A stretch of DNA of 64,000 nucleotides from Lates calcarifer (taxonomy: Eukaryota > Chordata > Actinopteri > Centropomidae), in contig NC_066853.1 of NCBI RefSeq assembly GCF_001640805.2, positions 21,103,242 through 21,167,241 of the forward strand, written 5' to 3'. The translations under genes were made by a program, and so were the position numbers. This document shows positions 24,621 to 36,970 of the stretch, piece after piece (positions within the stretch are counted from its first letter, which is position 1; each line of letters opens with the position of its first letter). The notes beneath the pieces were generated by a model, which saw nothing but the letters and a program-made list of their open reading frames with translations, searched no databases and had not been told where the DNA came from.

Positions 24621-24660
24621 GAGAGAAAGAAAGAGATCGAGAGAGAGAGAGAGAGAGAGG
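24579..24660. repeat. (TG)n(GA)n purine-rich repeat
   Basis: A short TG run leads into about 70 bp of GA dinucleotides with AAAG interruptions. Confidence 0.96.
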
Positions 24661-24970
24661 CTGACAGCAGTGTCGGGGCAGCTGACGGGGTGAAGGGGCA
24701 GTTGTAGTCACATGGGGAGCAGAGATGGATTTGGGGGGATTTGAGGCTATAAGAGGGAGGGGATGAGGAGGCTTAGGCCAGCTGACACTGTCCACATCAC
24801 ACACACACACGAGCCAAAGATAGACAGACATACACACATTAATAACAGATAAAAATACAAAAATGAACGCACGGCTTGTAATAACAAATGTACATGTTTA
24901 TGGAATGGAATGTTTAGATAACTTTGAGGCTTTGGGACACAGGGCAGCGTGGGTATAAGAGTAGAAGGAG

Positions 24971-24971
<1 letters not shown>

Positions 24972-25018
<47 letters not shown>

Positions 25019-25036
25019 AAGGGTGTGTGTGTGTGT
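24972..25036. repeat. (GT)n microsatellite
   Basis: GT repeats of about 45 bp are interrupted by GGAAGG and resume for about 15 bp. Confidence 0.96.
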
Positions 25037-26489
25037 CAGGCAGGAAGACAGGTGTGGCTCCATCAAGGCAGTTGTGTGATACCAGATATGAACAGGGGAG
25101 ATAACGCTCAACGAGTCAAAGACAGAGAGTATTAGAGATGCAGTGTGTGTGTGTGTGAGTGTGTAGCTGTGTACGTGATGCCACAAAAGCCAAACACACA
25201 GCCAGTGCTGTGCAGAAGGTCAGTGTGTTATCTAGTGGCCTCATCCTGCCAATCCAAACACACCTCTCCTCGTCTCTCACAGATGTAAATCCACTGACTA
25301 GCCCACGTGCCTTTGAGCAAGGCAGCCCTGCTTTCAGTCACAGTCAAAAGGGACACACAGAGAGCAGCTGAGTGAGAGAAATGAGGCAACATTATGTGCA
25401 ACTTTCTTCAGTGTAGTTACATCAGAAAAACACACAGCAATAAATTACAAATATCGACACAGTGATTCTGTGGTCGTCTCTTTGTCATCTCCAAAAAATT
25501 ATGTCCCAAACATATAATCCATTATGAGTCCAATTTGCTTAGTCTTCATCAGTTCTTTCAATGCAGTGAAAACACAAACATGAGTGCACTAGAATGAGTT
25601 TTAGCTGCTGATTTGGTCCCTGCAGAAGAAGTAGACGTAAGCAGAAGAAAGAGGATAATGATGAAAGTGGACAGAAACAGAAAGAAAAAGGGATAAAAGA
25701 GACAGACAGGAGCAAGAGAGGAAAGAAATACAGAGAGGCAGTGAAGGAGAGATAGGCCTGGAGTCAGAAAGGGGGTGGGGGGTAGAGAAGAAAGACAGAA
25801 ATTCTCTCTTTCTGTCACTTCATTATTCAGTGGTGGTCACTTAGTGTGTGTATGTGTTTGGGAGAGAAGTCTGCATTTGTGCTTATGCGTCTACATCTGT
25901 GTAAGTGTCTGTGTGTGTGTGTGTGTGTACATGTGCATCAGGGTGTGAGTAAAATCAGAACCGTGTTGAACTCGTTTGGGTCGACCAAGAATTCACACGA
26001 GGTCCAGTTACCATGCAGGCCCTCCGAGGACACAAATGAGCTGTGTGTGTGTGTATGTGTGTGTGTGTGTGCACAGAAGACAGATGAGTATGGGGGTGAT
26101 TAGGTGTGTATATATAGTTGTCTGTGGTTACATAGTGAGATGTGTGACTTTCTAGAGAGCCAGATAGCTGAGCTGAGTGAGTGTGAGTGTCTCTGCGTTC
26201 TTTCCATAAGTGTGTGAGTGTGTGTTCTTGTGTGTAGAGGGGTTCCTGCAATGTTGCCTCTTAATGACATGAGACATGAATATGTGTGTATCTGTGTGTG
26301 TTTGGTCTATGGGGAAGACCCAGTGGAACATATTATCACAGCTGTCTGTTCTCATCACCACAGTCACTTCCTGTGTAAATGGTGTCCACCTGCACACATG
26401 AATGTAACGTGTGTTTGTATTACATCTACATTATGGGGTTCACCTTTCATTTGAGGAAGTTGCTCCCAAAAACCACAGAGAATTTAAGT

Positions 26490-26650
26490 TTAAGACTAAA
26501 ATTATGCATGTGGCAATTGCGCCTGGTTCACACAAACAAATTCTCATGATCCAGAAGAAGTTTGTGGGTGTGTTTGCATGTAGGATGTAATTTACATACT
26601 CGGCTCCAATTAGGCAGTAATTTTCTCACGTCTTCACTGTACCCGTGCAC
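26490..26650. promoter_or_regulatory. Candidate conserved noncoding element
   Basis: Unique sequence includes GGCAATTGCGCCTGG, ATTTACATACTCGGC, TCCAATTAGGCAGTAATTTT and CACGTC. The CAATTAG core, ATTTACAT octamer-like motif and retained CpGs mark it out from the surrounding TG-rich DNA. The call is compositional only. Confidence 0.25.
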
Positions 26651-29529
26651 ATGCTGAAGTCGTTTTCCTGAGACGTGTTTCCACACACCTTTTTTTCTTA
26701 TTCAACTGCTTATTAAAATTATATTGGATAGAACTGGTAAGCTTTTGATTACAGGGCAGCTTCTCCTCAATTTTGTTTGGAGTACATAATTGAGTGTAAA
26801 ATAACTTTTTCATGAAGGATGAAGGAATCAAAACTAGCATTATTGCACAATCTTAACTCATTATGACCAAATTATTGTATTGTTAAAGTATTGTTGCCAA
26901 CTCATCCTTCATTTAGTAACAAGTTTAGTCATTATCCACAAAATAAATGGGGATAAATGTGAAATCAACATAATATAATAAACTTCTTGGTTTGTATAGA
27001 GAATGGCAATACTTTGATGTGAAGAAATATTCCACTTTGTTTCACATACGTTCTCTTTCAATAGAAAAAAATCACAATAAAAATGACTTACACAAGCAAT
27101 AAAACTGAACAATGGTTCATAAATGAACCCTTTTTAACTAGGAATACTGTCAGAAAAGTGTCTAACTGTTGATTAAAAACAAATCATCCAGTTCTAAGAC
27201 TTCAATCTGAGCTCCACTAACTTATTTTGAGGGTGAGAGTTTCTGGCACTGTGGGCTGATTTTTGTTTTTCTTTTCTTTCTTCTGCAACAGTTTCTTCTC
27301 TGTAATTGTCTGAAATGTTCAAACTGCTTCTGAGAGCTTATTGTTTTATTTTCTACTTTATTTTCTTCTCTGTTTTCCACTTTCTGTTGTTGCTGAGGGC
27401 ATGCTGGCAGCTTTCAGATGAATGTGACGGCAGGTACAACGGAGTGATGGAGAGAGAGAACGGGGGAGTGGGGGGGAGTACCAGAACAATATGGTGTGAG
27501 AGGGAGACTGACAAAATGTAAAGGAGGTCAAAAGGAGGGAAAGAAATGAAGGGAAAATTACAAGGAGTGAAGAGGGGAGGAAAAGCAGTGGATATGAAGG
27601 AAAGGAGAAGAGATGAAAGGCAGTCATGGCGTCTTTTCAGCTGTTTGCTCGGCATGGGTCGGGTCACTTGGGCAACACCAACCCTGCTGCCAAAGTATAA
27701 AAAAAGACAAGAAAAGAGAGGGAGGGATGGGGTGAGGTGGGGAAGGGTGATGGGAAACAGGTCAGAAGAGCTGAAGAGATTCTGGATAATGCAGAGAAAT
27801 GGTGAGGAAAAGCGTTTGTCAAAGGAAAATGACCGCCCCCTCTCTTATTTAGGGAAATGAAAAGACGATCTTGCAGTCTGCAGCGTGAGGAGTTTTGTCT
27901 GCAGTTTTCTCCGTACATGTTATATTTTAAGACCTGAAAACTGAAAGAAAAAACCCACAGCTGTACACATCACCAGGGACTGTGTCTTCAAAATAAAAGC
28001 CCTCCACCAATACGGAACCAATAAGGTTCTGTCAAGCTTAATATAAACTTACTTACTAGTTTTGAAAAGCAACATTCTCCAGCTCTGAAAGAGAGTGCAG
28101 AAAACAGGGGGAGAAAAGGTGATACATTCCTATAAAGGGAGTTAACGCTTTTTTAACACGTGCATAGCCCCATCCTGTTTAACAGCAGTTTCACCAAAGC
28201 TTAAAAAAGGTGTTAAACACATGATAAAAACATGCAGTATGTTGCACGTGGAGCAGCTGCTAAACAGCAGATATTCTTTAATCAAACTAAATACATTGAA
28301 AATGATTTATGTTTTTGAATAAGAAGAAGAGGTTAAGAGTAAGTGGGGAAGCAAAAAGTGTTTCCTGTAAAGAAAAAGGTCACAAGTTCAAATCTCTGCT
28401 GCAGCCAGCGTTTGGCTCCTCCTGCTTTAAAAAGTAGCAGCCATTAAAGGATTGTTGTTGCTTTCCTTTCTTATCATTTCAGAAGGTTCACTGTCTATTT
28501 TACCTGAAATACTGATTGATTTTTGCCGTGTTTCTTAAATTCGCCTCCTAAATTAGAAATCATTTTCATTTAGCTTTAAACTTTGAAAAAAAAGTGGATT
28601 TTTACAAAGTCTGCAGACACCCAAAAAAGGGACTTAGTGGATCAGGGGAGTGAAGGACATGGAGGTGGAGACTGGACGGAGGGAGCAGCAGGCCTCTCCA
28701 AGTGAAAAGCGTTACATCAGAGCCGAGGAATTCCTGCCTTTTCTTCCACCTTCTTTTGTTATTCTTTAGAGAGAGTTTCCTTATTCTTCTCGCCGAGTGC
28801 TCTGTCACTGCTGGACCTCAGGACAGATAAAAGAGGACAGTGAGGGACAGGGGGAAGGTGAGGGGGAGGAGAGGAGAGAAAGGAGACGGGGGGTGGAACG
28901 GAGAGTGAGTGAGCAGAAGCACTCAGGGAAGGAGGGAGGCAGGGAGGGCGGCTGACAGGAAACCATGTTTTTACTGTTCCTGGTGCTGCCTTTAAAAAAA
29001 AATGATTAAAAAAATAACATGAGGAGAAGAAGAGAGTGGAGGGGAAGTATAAGTAGAGGAAGAGAAGAAGATACAGGAAATGGCAGATAACATACCATCA
29101 ATTAATTAATGTTCATACCATTACCATTAGTGACTTTCTGAGTACATGTTCCATTGAGAAAAAGAAGGCCTCTAGTGGTGTCTTTTGACACAAGACCTTT
29201 TATGTTTAGACCGTTAGCGCCTTGCCCTGTCAAGACACCAGGATACTGGAGAAAAACTTCTGTTTTTCCTGTTGTGTTTGTCTTTAAAGTCAGTGAAAGT
29301 CAGTAAAGAGCAGTAAAAGCAGCACCCCAGGCCAGCTGACCATAGTAACTCCAGGATTTAATAAGTTTTTCCTAATTGACCATGATTTTGTCTGGTGTAA
29401 ATGATGTGGAAGCCAGTGGGAGAGTGTGTATTACAGCCCTGTAGGCACTCAGGGGAGACGAACTCAACTCTCTGCCAGCCTGTTACAAAGCAACCATCAC
29501 ATTTTCATCCACATAAGCTGCAGTGTTGG

Positions 29530-29815
29530 ACCAAGCTCTGATTTTTTTTCTTGTTTGCTTGCTTGTTTTTCTTCTTTACGTTTTTGTTTTTCTTCGCTTC
29601 CTTCCTTCTTTTCTTCCTTATTTCATTGCTTTAGCTTTCTTGCCTGGGTTCTCTTTTCTCCCTTTCCTTCACAGTTTTTAGCTTTTCTCTTTTCTTCTAT
29701 CCTCCCTTTCTTCCATTTTTCCATCTTTCTTTCCTTCCTTCCTCCCTTCCTTCCACTCTTCCTTCCATCTTTCCTGTCTCTCTTCCTCTCTCTCCTGTCT
29801 TTCTGTCCTGTTCTC
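29530..29815. repeat. Polypyrimidine low-complexity tract
   Basis: Nearly 290 bp of C/T-rich sequence is built from TTCC, TTCT and CTTT units. The forward frame (29426-29878) is a Phe/Ser/Leu low-complexity artefact. Confidence 0.9.
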
Positions 29816-29901
29816 ACTCTAATGAAGACTTGGTCGGCTGCAGTAAAGAACAGGTCCAAGTTTCCTTACTGCTCCTGATTACATCAGCACATGCAGTCAT
29901 G

Positions 29902-29906
<5 letters not shown>

Positions 29907-29965
<59 letters not shown>

Positions 29966-29966
29966 T
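29907..29966. repeat. (TC)n(AC)n compound microsatellite
   Basis: About 40 bp of TC repeats run directly into about 20 bp of AC repeats. Confidence 0.97.
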
Positions 29967-30218
29967 CTCACAGACTCTCTCTCCCTTTGGAATAACAACT
30001 CATGACATCACCAGCAGCTGCCCAGCTGCATGAAAGAGTGTGTGTTTGGTGCATATTCACAATTGTGTGTGTGACTGTATGTGTGTGTACATGGTTGTGG
30101 GGGTGAGACTGTCAGTTGCCTAGGTAACTGAACAGGATCAGTCAAGGGGTGAAGACTGACCGCCTCCTTTGTTGGTTTACAGTTGCAGGCCAAAACTTTA
30201 CAGCAGCAGTTATGCAAC

Positions 30219-30272
<54 letters not shown>
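30219..30272. repeat. (ATCT)n tetranucleotide microsatellite
   Basis: About 13 perfect ATCT units are the clearest tetranucleotide repeat in the window. Such loci are usually highly length-polymorphic. Confidence 0.98.
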
Positions 30273-33224
30273 GGTTGTAATCAATAAGAGCGACAAGAAT
30301 AAATGACAATCCCTCCCTCCATCCGTCCGTCTGTATGGTCAGTCGGCTTTGCTTTTGTCCCCACAGCTGGGCTCGATCTTTAGGCCATAAAACCTCTTTA
30401 ATTGGACACTGAGGTCTGTGTGGTCATTTCCATTGGCTTTTCAGAGTGTCAGTCAATGAAACCATCCATCTCTCAGTGACAGAGGCAGGTTAGTTGTCGT
30501 CAGCACTTTTTTCCACATTACGGGGACCATTGTGGGGAAAAGCTGAGGCAATTTCAGTGTAGGGTAAGAGCAGGTTGAAAACAGGTTTTTATCATGTGAC
30601 AGGAGGTGATACTTGGTTATAATTTGTGGGTTTAGAAGTACCACATGTAGCACTCAAATATCAGTGAATCATTAGCACATGCATTTAAAGACATGAGCAT
30701 AATTACACAGAGGTGGAGACTGGAGGCCTCGTCAGACCTCTGCATGTGCCATAGCCTCGTATGGGACACCTTTTAGAAATTAAATAAATCAGTGTGGTCT
30801 TACAGTAGTTTCAAGGGACACAACTCTTGCTGTGTAGTTGATAAGCTTATCACTCGGATGGAAAATATGTCACAGTTTTGCCATTTTGTTGTTGAGGAAG
30901 TTTTCTGGTTCAGACCTTATCATGGATACATGATGGTTTATCTGGGTAATAACATCCTTTGGCCAACATGCTATTAGTTGCTTAAGAATAAATCTTGTGT
31001 TTGAAATGACTACATTTGAATGAGACTGAGATTAGAGAACAATTCCAGACGGTCAGTAAGAGGTCAGATACCACTTCCTGCACCTTCACATTTTTATTGC
31101 TGCAAAAAGTTTCTTTTATAATGTTTTAACTCAGAATAAGGTGCAAGTCACGTTGTCACATATTCCTCTCATAGTGGAAACTTTATGAGACTGTAATGAG
31201 TCAGACACATGATACCAGGACAAGAGGATCTACGGCTGACATTCATCTCTTTGACTTTGCTCACGTCTCTTCTGATTGTCTGTTTGTTCTCTGTCTTTCC
31301 ATATGCTATAAGCCATTTTATATGCTCTTTAACCCTCCGGAACAACAAGGTGTTGAGCTGCACCTCTAACAGTCGGCTAATCCAACAGATCTGATCAAAG
31401 GTAGCCAGTTAACCTGAGCTTATCCACAGCCTTAAGGAGATCTGTTTAATGAGCTTGCATTAAACCAGCCGCCACATCTCACTGTGCTTCCAATCAGCTC
31501 TGATGGAGCCTTGGAGGTTATTTTATACTGAGAGGTATAAAATTTATTTATTTATTTAATTTAAGTCATAGTCATCTCTCTCTTTCTCTCTCTCTGTCTG
31601 TCTGTTGGTATATCTCTCTGCATGGATTTCCTATTCATTAACATAATGTGTCGTGTATTTCCACCTGTTCCTCTGTCTTTGTCTCTTTATGATTGCATTC
31701 AGTCTTCTGCTCTGCACATGTTTCTGTCTCTCCTTTATAGAAAGCATTTTAGCTCTATTTCTGCTGATGTTCATTTTTTTCTGTTAGATCTACGTGTTCC
31801 TCAGTAAATCGAATTTGATTTTCTAACATGTTATGAAACCTCTAAAAGCTGTTTGGGTGATTTATGAATTTCATTTTTTTCTCCTTTTTTAGACAAACAT
31901 ATCTTGAGGATACAATGTCTTGATACGTGTCTGTAATATGCACTATATGAATTTTTCTTTGTCTACATTTCTGTATACATGTTTTAGTATCTCTGCGTCT
32001 TTTTGTCTCTCTCCCTCTTTGTGACGTTACTTTGTTGTGACAGGTTTCACAAAGGTTTTTCTCCCTGCATCCCAGTCTGTCTGTCTCTCCACTCGTCTCT
32101 GTTTGTCTCCCTCTTTCTCTGGTGTCACTCCATTTTGACATTACTATCGTGACTCTGTGCCGATCTGCCTCTCCCTCTCTGAGTTTCTGTCCATTTCTCC
32201 GTCTTTCCCTCTCCCCTCGCCTGGCTTGATGTTTTTCCGATGTGACAGAAGTCGTGTGAACCTCTGTATCTCTGTATCAGCTGTCCTCCTCTCTCCTGCT
32301 GATGTTTCTTCCATCAGAGTGGTGTTGGAAGTGAAAAAGCTGTACATCTCTGCATAGCAGGGGATGAACATCATGTACCTGTGAACACAAGACCTCTGGC
32401 GATGCTGTCACATCTCGTCTCTTCTTCTCTTCCGTTATGTTATTCTCTGCTGATGTTTCTCAAGTATTAAAAAAGTTTGCAAAACTTATTCCAGACAAGG
32501 AACTTCAGGGGTGTTAAAGGACTCTCCGGGAAAAATCTGTGATTTTTTTTTTTTTTTTTTTAACTTACAAATGGGTCACTTTGCAGGAATTTATCAGAAT
32601 ATATCTGACAACTTGTTTCACATATTCGCCACACTGGCTGGCGGTTTTTCAGCCCAACTGTAGAGGAAACCAGACTGTTTATGCCTTTAGTGGTTGTCTG
32701 AGCTGAAAAACAACATGAATAAACCAAGAAGGAGTAGCATTTTTTCAGGTCATGGAAGCTTTCTGACTTTGTAGAGGAAAGTCACTGATTTTTTATATCA
32801 TGGCCTGTAAATTTATCAACACGAAATACTCCTTAGAGGCCCAGTTTGCAGCTGCAGTCCGTTAAACTTAAATCAAGGCTCCTTCTTAATTTACCACAGG
32901 ATCAGGACATTTTTCCCAATTTTTCCCAGAGTTATCTTTTATTTATCAGTTGCTTTACTCACTACAGATACAAGACGAAAACAACAGTTAAAGCTTTGTT
33001 GCTGTGCAGTGCTATGGTTCAGTTTGGTTTTACATTGTCATATAACAATTCAACTTAACATTTTAGCAAAATTATGCATACATCATACTGTACAATATAA
33101 TTGTTTTTAAAACAGACTGGTACTCTTCATTTGAAGTAAACTGAACTTCATGTACAGTATGAAATCTACATCCTGGTGATCATTTGATCTTTAAAGCTCT
33201 AGAAACTGTTTTCAGGCAGTGTAA

Positions 33225-33460
33225 TGTTCGTTTATTGTCCGCTACGGTAGCCCGCAGCGGCCACCTCTCCCCTCCCTCGGCTGGAGGGAATGAATCACGA
33301 CTGCTGGCTGCAGATTGACCGCTCTGCTGCAATTAACAGGCTGAGAGACACAGGGACTGTAACTACATGACTGCAGTAGTCCTGTGTGAGGTTACACAGA
33401 TACACCACTTTCAACTTACTTCTCTGTTTGGCTGTTGTTATTATGCTCTTGTTAATTAAT
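33225..33460. promoter_or_regulatory. Candidate conserved noncoding element
   Basis: Unique sequence with clustered CpGs (GTCCGCTACGGTAGCCCGCA, GCGGCC, CCCTCGGC, AATCACGAC, TTGACCGC) and GCAATTAACAGGC and GTTAATTAATTGCC cores stands out against AT-rich flanks. It has no coding potential. Confidence 0.28.
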
Positions 33461-33892
33461 TGCCATGTACTGCAACAAAAAGGGTCAGAAATCAATAGAA
33501 GTTAAAGTGTGCTTTTTTTGTCTGTTTCATTTGTAGCAAAGCACAAAACATATTCACTCTAAAGAAAACAAACATTATGTATCTTCCCTCTCTGCTTCCT
33601 ATCTGGAGTTTTTCATGCTTGGAGCAGCAGAGGGCGGATGTGTACCCTCCCACTGCAGGATAGAGTTGCTTTGATTTCTGACATGTTAACATGTGGCTGT
33701 CTGTGTTCAAGTCTTAACACCGAGGAACATGCCACTGTCGCTCACCCCGGAGTCTCTCCAGCGGCATCAGTGTGCATCGTCATACTGAGCGTGCATATGT
33801 TTGTGTGTGTTACTGTGAGTCAGAAATCAGAGGAGAAGTCGCTCACTGTGCTTTCTGTCTGCTGCCTCCGGTGCCTCTCTGGTCATCAGGGA

Positions 33893-34036
33893 GAGGGGGA
33901 GGAAGAGGAGGAGGAGGAGGAGGAGGAAGAGAGCAGAGGAGGAAGGAGTGAGTCATTCTAGCTAGTCTATAATAAAAACAACTGCCAGGGTCCACAGCCT
34001 GGATCATGATGATGATGAGGATGATGATGATGATGA
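33893..34036. repeat. (GGA)n and (GAT)n trinucleotide repeats
   Basis: A GGA-type run at 33893-33945 is followed by GATGAT repeats at 34004-34036. Frames through them give poly-Glu or poly-Asp stretches and are not genes. Confidence 0.93.
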
Positions 34037-35782
34037 GTGTTCTGGTGTTGAACGAAGTGGTGTTAGGTCACTTGGTCACTGTGGAGGGAGCGAGCTGAAG
34101 TTCACGTCTGGTATGAATTTCACAGCTTTTCATTTTCAATCCTCATCATCCTTTGATAGAAATAAGAGCTGCAGTAATTGAAGCTCTTGTACATTTTGTA
34201 CTCGAGGCTGCAGGTTTGTCAAGTGTGACACTAGACTGGAGCTGAGCTGCAAACTGCATTAGTAGCTGCGGCCTATACAGTATCCTGTATTTACCAAACA
34301 TTTACCAGTTAGTCACGGAAACTGTAGCACAGTACCGTGACTGAATAGATTTTATTGATATTTCTGACTCAGTGGAAGTTGGATACTTCGCAGTAGTAGC
34401 CCCTGCTGGCACTGTAGCAGGTGTTTCATCTCCAAAACTTAACGACCCCATGAACTGAAACTTTCCATAACCTGAACATTTAAAAACTTGTGAGACTTTG
34501 GAGCTTAGTCCTTTGTATTACAGTTGTATTTTACGAAACGCAACTCTGACTCCTTTGTGGTTCGCTCCACTCTGTGTGTTGTGGTCCTTTCATAACCTTG
34601 TTTAATTTTTGTGATCTTTTCCCACCATTATTTGGCCCTGTAATGCGTCTCAAATTCTCCCAAATGCAGTAACAAACTAAACTCCATCTTCTTCCCAAAC
34701 ATGCCTATCAGGACTTTAACATGGTGGTCTGAAATGCACATTTCAGTGGTACTGGTCAGCCATTGTTGTTGCAAGTGTGGTTGGTGGTTCATGTGTTTGT
34801 TGTAGTAATCCTTGTTGCAGTGAAACAACACATTTGACTAACTAGGACTAACAGCACTGCTAGCTTCACCTGAAAGTACTTGCCATATGAAATCTGTTTT
34901 TTACTCCCTGGACAGAGCTGAAATTTAAAAATGTGTGCGCATTATGAATAGCAGTGTTAAATATGCATTACATTGTTCTTCCTGTTAAGTTCTGTGTCTA
35001 TGTGAACAACATGCAAAATGTCTCATAAACTTGTTTTTTAAACGCAAGAGTCATAACAACATTGAGAGGTTATTTCTTCAGCAGCTGCAGCACGTCAGGT
35101 TTGGAAACTGCTTCCAACTGTTAAAATGTCAAATGGTGAGGCTCGTTTTATAAGAGGAAATTCAAAAGTTAGATACAAAAACATGCGCACATGCAGACAC
35201 AGATGCACACACATTGATGTCTTGCACCAGTGGGACCAGTAAAACTGTAACTGCCAACAGAGCTCTCTCTCAATCACTGAGGAAAGTGTAAATTCTGTTT
35301 TGCTGGCACTGGTTTGGCATTTGTGTGTCTGTGATTGTGAAGCTGAGTGTCTCCTGCGGGATAAACAAGACACTGAGACATGAGCATGCTAATGTTAGGT
35401 AAAACACAGACTGAGGATAACGCACAGAACTGCCCCTCTGGACACGATCATAATCAGCCGCCAATTTATATGATTATTAATTGATCTTTCAGTAAATATT
35501 TTGTAATGAAATTAAGCAGGTCTTCACTGCAGTGGCACAGCTGTACAGCAGCTTCAGTATGATCTCCACTGACAGAGTGGCCTTTACTGCTATGGTTACA
35601 CACTACATACACACACAGGCATGCACACACAATCACAAGCTACACATACAGACAGACACACACTCACACACTCATGCCAAGACAATGGCCTGTTAATCCT
35701 TGCTTCTGATTGGATGAGTCCAGATTACCCAGAGGGCACCAGCTGTCGAGGAGAGGCGAGGCCCAGTTTCCTCAGTATCAGT

Positions 35783-35813
35783 GCACACACACACACACAC
35801 ACACACACACACC
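35783..35813. repeat. (CA)n microsatellite
   Basis: This is a 31-bp CA run. Shorter CA-rich DNA lies just upstream at 35607-35672. Confidence 0.95.
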
Positions 35814-36539
35814 ACCGGACATGTCACTCTGCTCGCTAATGCTGAATTAAATGCAGAATGATGCTAAAATGTTTACCCTCAAAATGCTACCATGAGGCTA
35901 CACCTGAAATCTTGTGCTCACAGCCAGTCTATGTGATTTGTTAGCTCGTCGTCGACATTCACTCGGCCAAACTGAAGCATTCAGCTGCTGTCAACAGTGA
36001 CTGTTTGTCACTGCTGTCGACAGACAGTAAAAATAGGAATGGGAATTAATACCAATGTAATGCTAACAGGCATTACAAAGGGCCAGCATGGCCAGGTAGC
36101 CAAATGTTGCAAATGCCTGAATGTGCTGTGTGTTTTTATTTTTAGCTTCTGTTGTTTTGAGCCCTCCACCATGTTCACATTCAACTCATTTTCTACTGAG
36201 TGCCCATGAATCCTTAAATACACTTTTAAGGCTTTTAAAAGTTTTTTTTTAATTATTATCATTATTCAAATTAATATCAGATACACAAATATTCAGTGTT
36301 AAAGAGGATGTCTGTGCATGATTTTGATTAACAGAATAAAATTGCAAAACATGACAATTAATTTTATGTTGTTTTTTTCTTTTACTGCACTTTTATAGTT
36401 TAATAAACATAACATGGCTCTTCAGTCTGCTTTCGCCATTGTTGTCTCTGAATTTTATTAACTAAACTGGTCTTATATTAAATTCCAAGCAGCATAGAAA
36501 AAAACAACAAAAAAAAAACTTTTAATTTGGCTTCTTGAA

Positions 36540-36780
36540 CTCTCTGCCCTGACACCATAATGTGCCAACAGTTCCCTACCCCCACGTACACACCAACCCA
36601 TACAGCAGCTTTTATCCCTCGTACCCTCAATCCCCCACGTTCCATGGTGCAGCCGCAGAGGGCAGAGCCGGGCCAATCCGAGCCAATCAAACAATGCAGG
36701 GAGAGGGAGGAGACAGGAAGCGCTAACTGACACGCTGCTGGGTCGAGATAAGAGCAGATCCCTGTAAATACTGGAGTCAA
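36540..36780. promoter_or_regulatory. Candidate intronic regulatory region with paired CCAAT boxes
   Basis: CCAAT occurs at 36673-36677 and 36683-36687, 10 bp apart on the + strand, followed by a SOX-type AACAATG at about 36690. The block is unique, holds several CpGs and is followed by about 190 bp of purine-rich DNA. Paired CCAAT boxes suit NF-Y and could mark an internal promoter or enhancer. No TATA box or downstream first exon is evident. Confidence 0.28.
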
Positions 36781-36895
36781 GGGACAGAGAGAGTGAGAGA
36801 TGGAAGCTGGAAAGGAAGATGAAGAGGAGGAAATGGGGGAAACGAAAGGGAGATAAAGCAAGAGTGTGGAAGAGTAAGAAAAATGGGGAAAAAAA

Positions 36896-36936
36896 GGAGA
36901 GAGAGAGACAATAAATGCTTAAAGGGTGAGAGTGAA

Positions 36937-36967
<31 letters not shown>

Positions 36968-36970
36968 AGT
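36896..36970. repeat. (GA)n purine-rich repeat
   Basis: Imperfect GA dinucleotides form the core of a longer purine-rich stretch from about 36780 to 36970. Confidence 0.93.

Noticed and set aside
27255..27300. Strong acceptor-like TTTCTTTCTTCTGCAACAG
   Set aside because: No open frame in a usable phase with a donor follows, so it is treated as a cryptic site rather than an exon.
28360..28445. tRNA-like B-box (GTTCAAATCTC) suggesting a tRNA or tRNA-derived SINE
   Set aside because: No A-box at the right spacing and no cloverleaf could be drawn. A match to one short box is expected by chance in 64 kb.
29426..29878. 150-residue Phe/Ser/Leu-rich open frame
   Set aside because: Translation of a TTCC/TTCT polypyrimidine tract. 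The hydrophobic look is a codon artefact, not membrane segments.
30219..30272. Regular spaced ATCT units considered as an array such as CRISPR or satellite
   Set aside because: It is a simple perfect tetranucleotide microsatellite without spacers, in a vertebrate genome.
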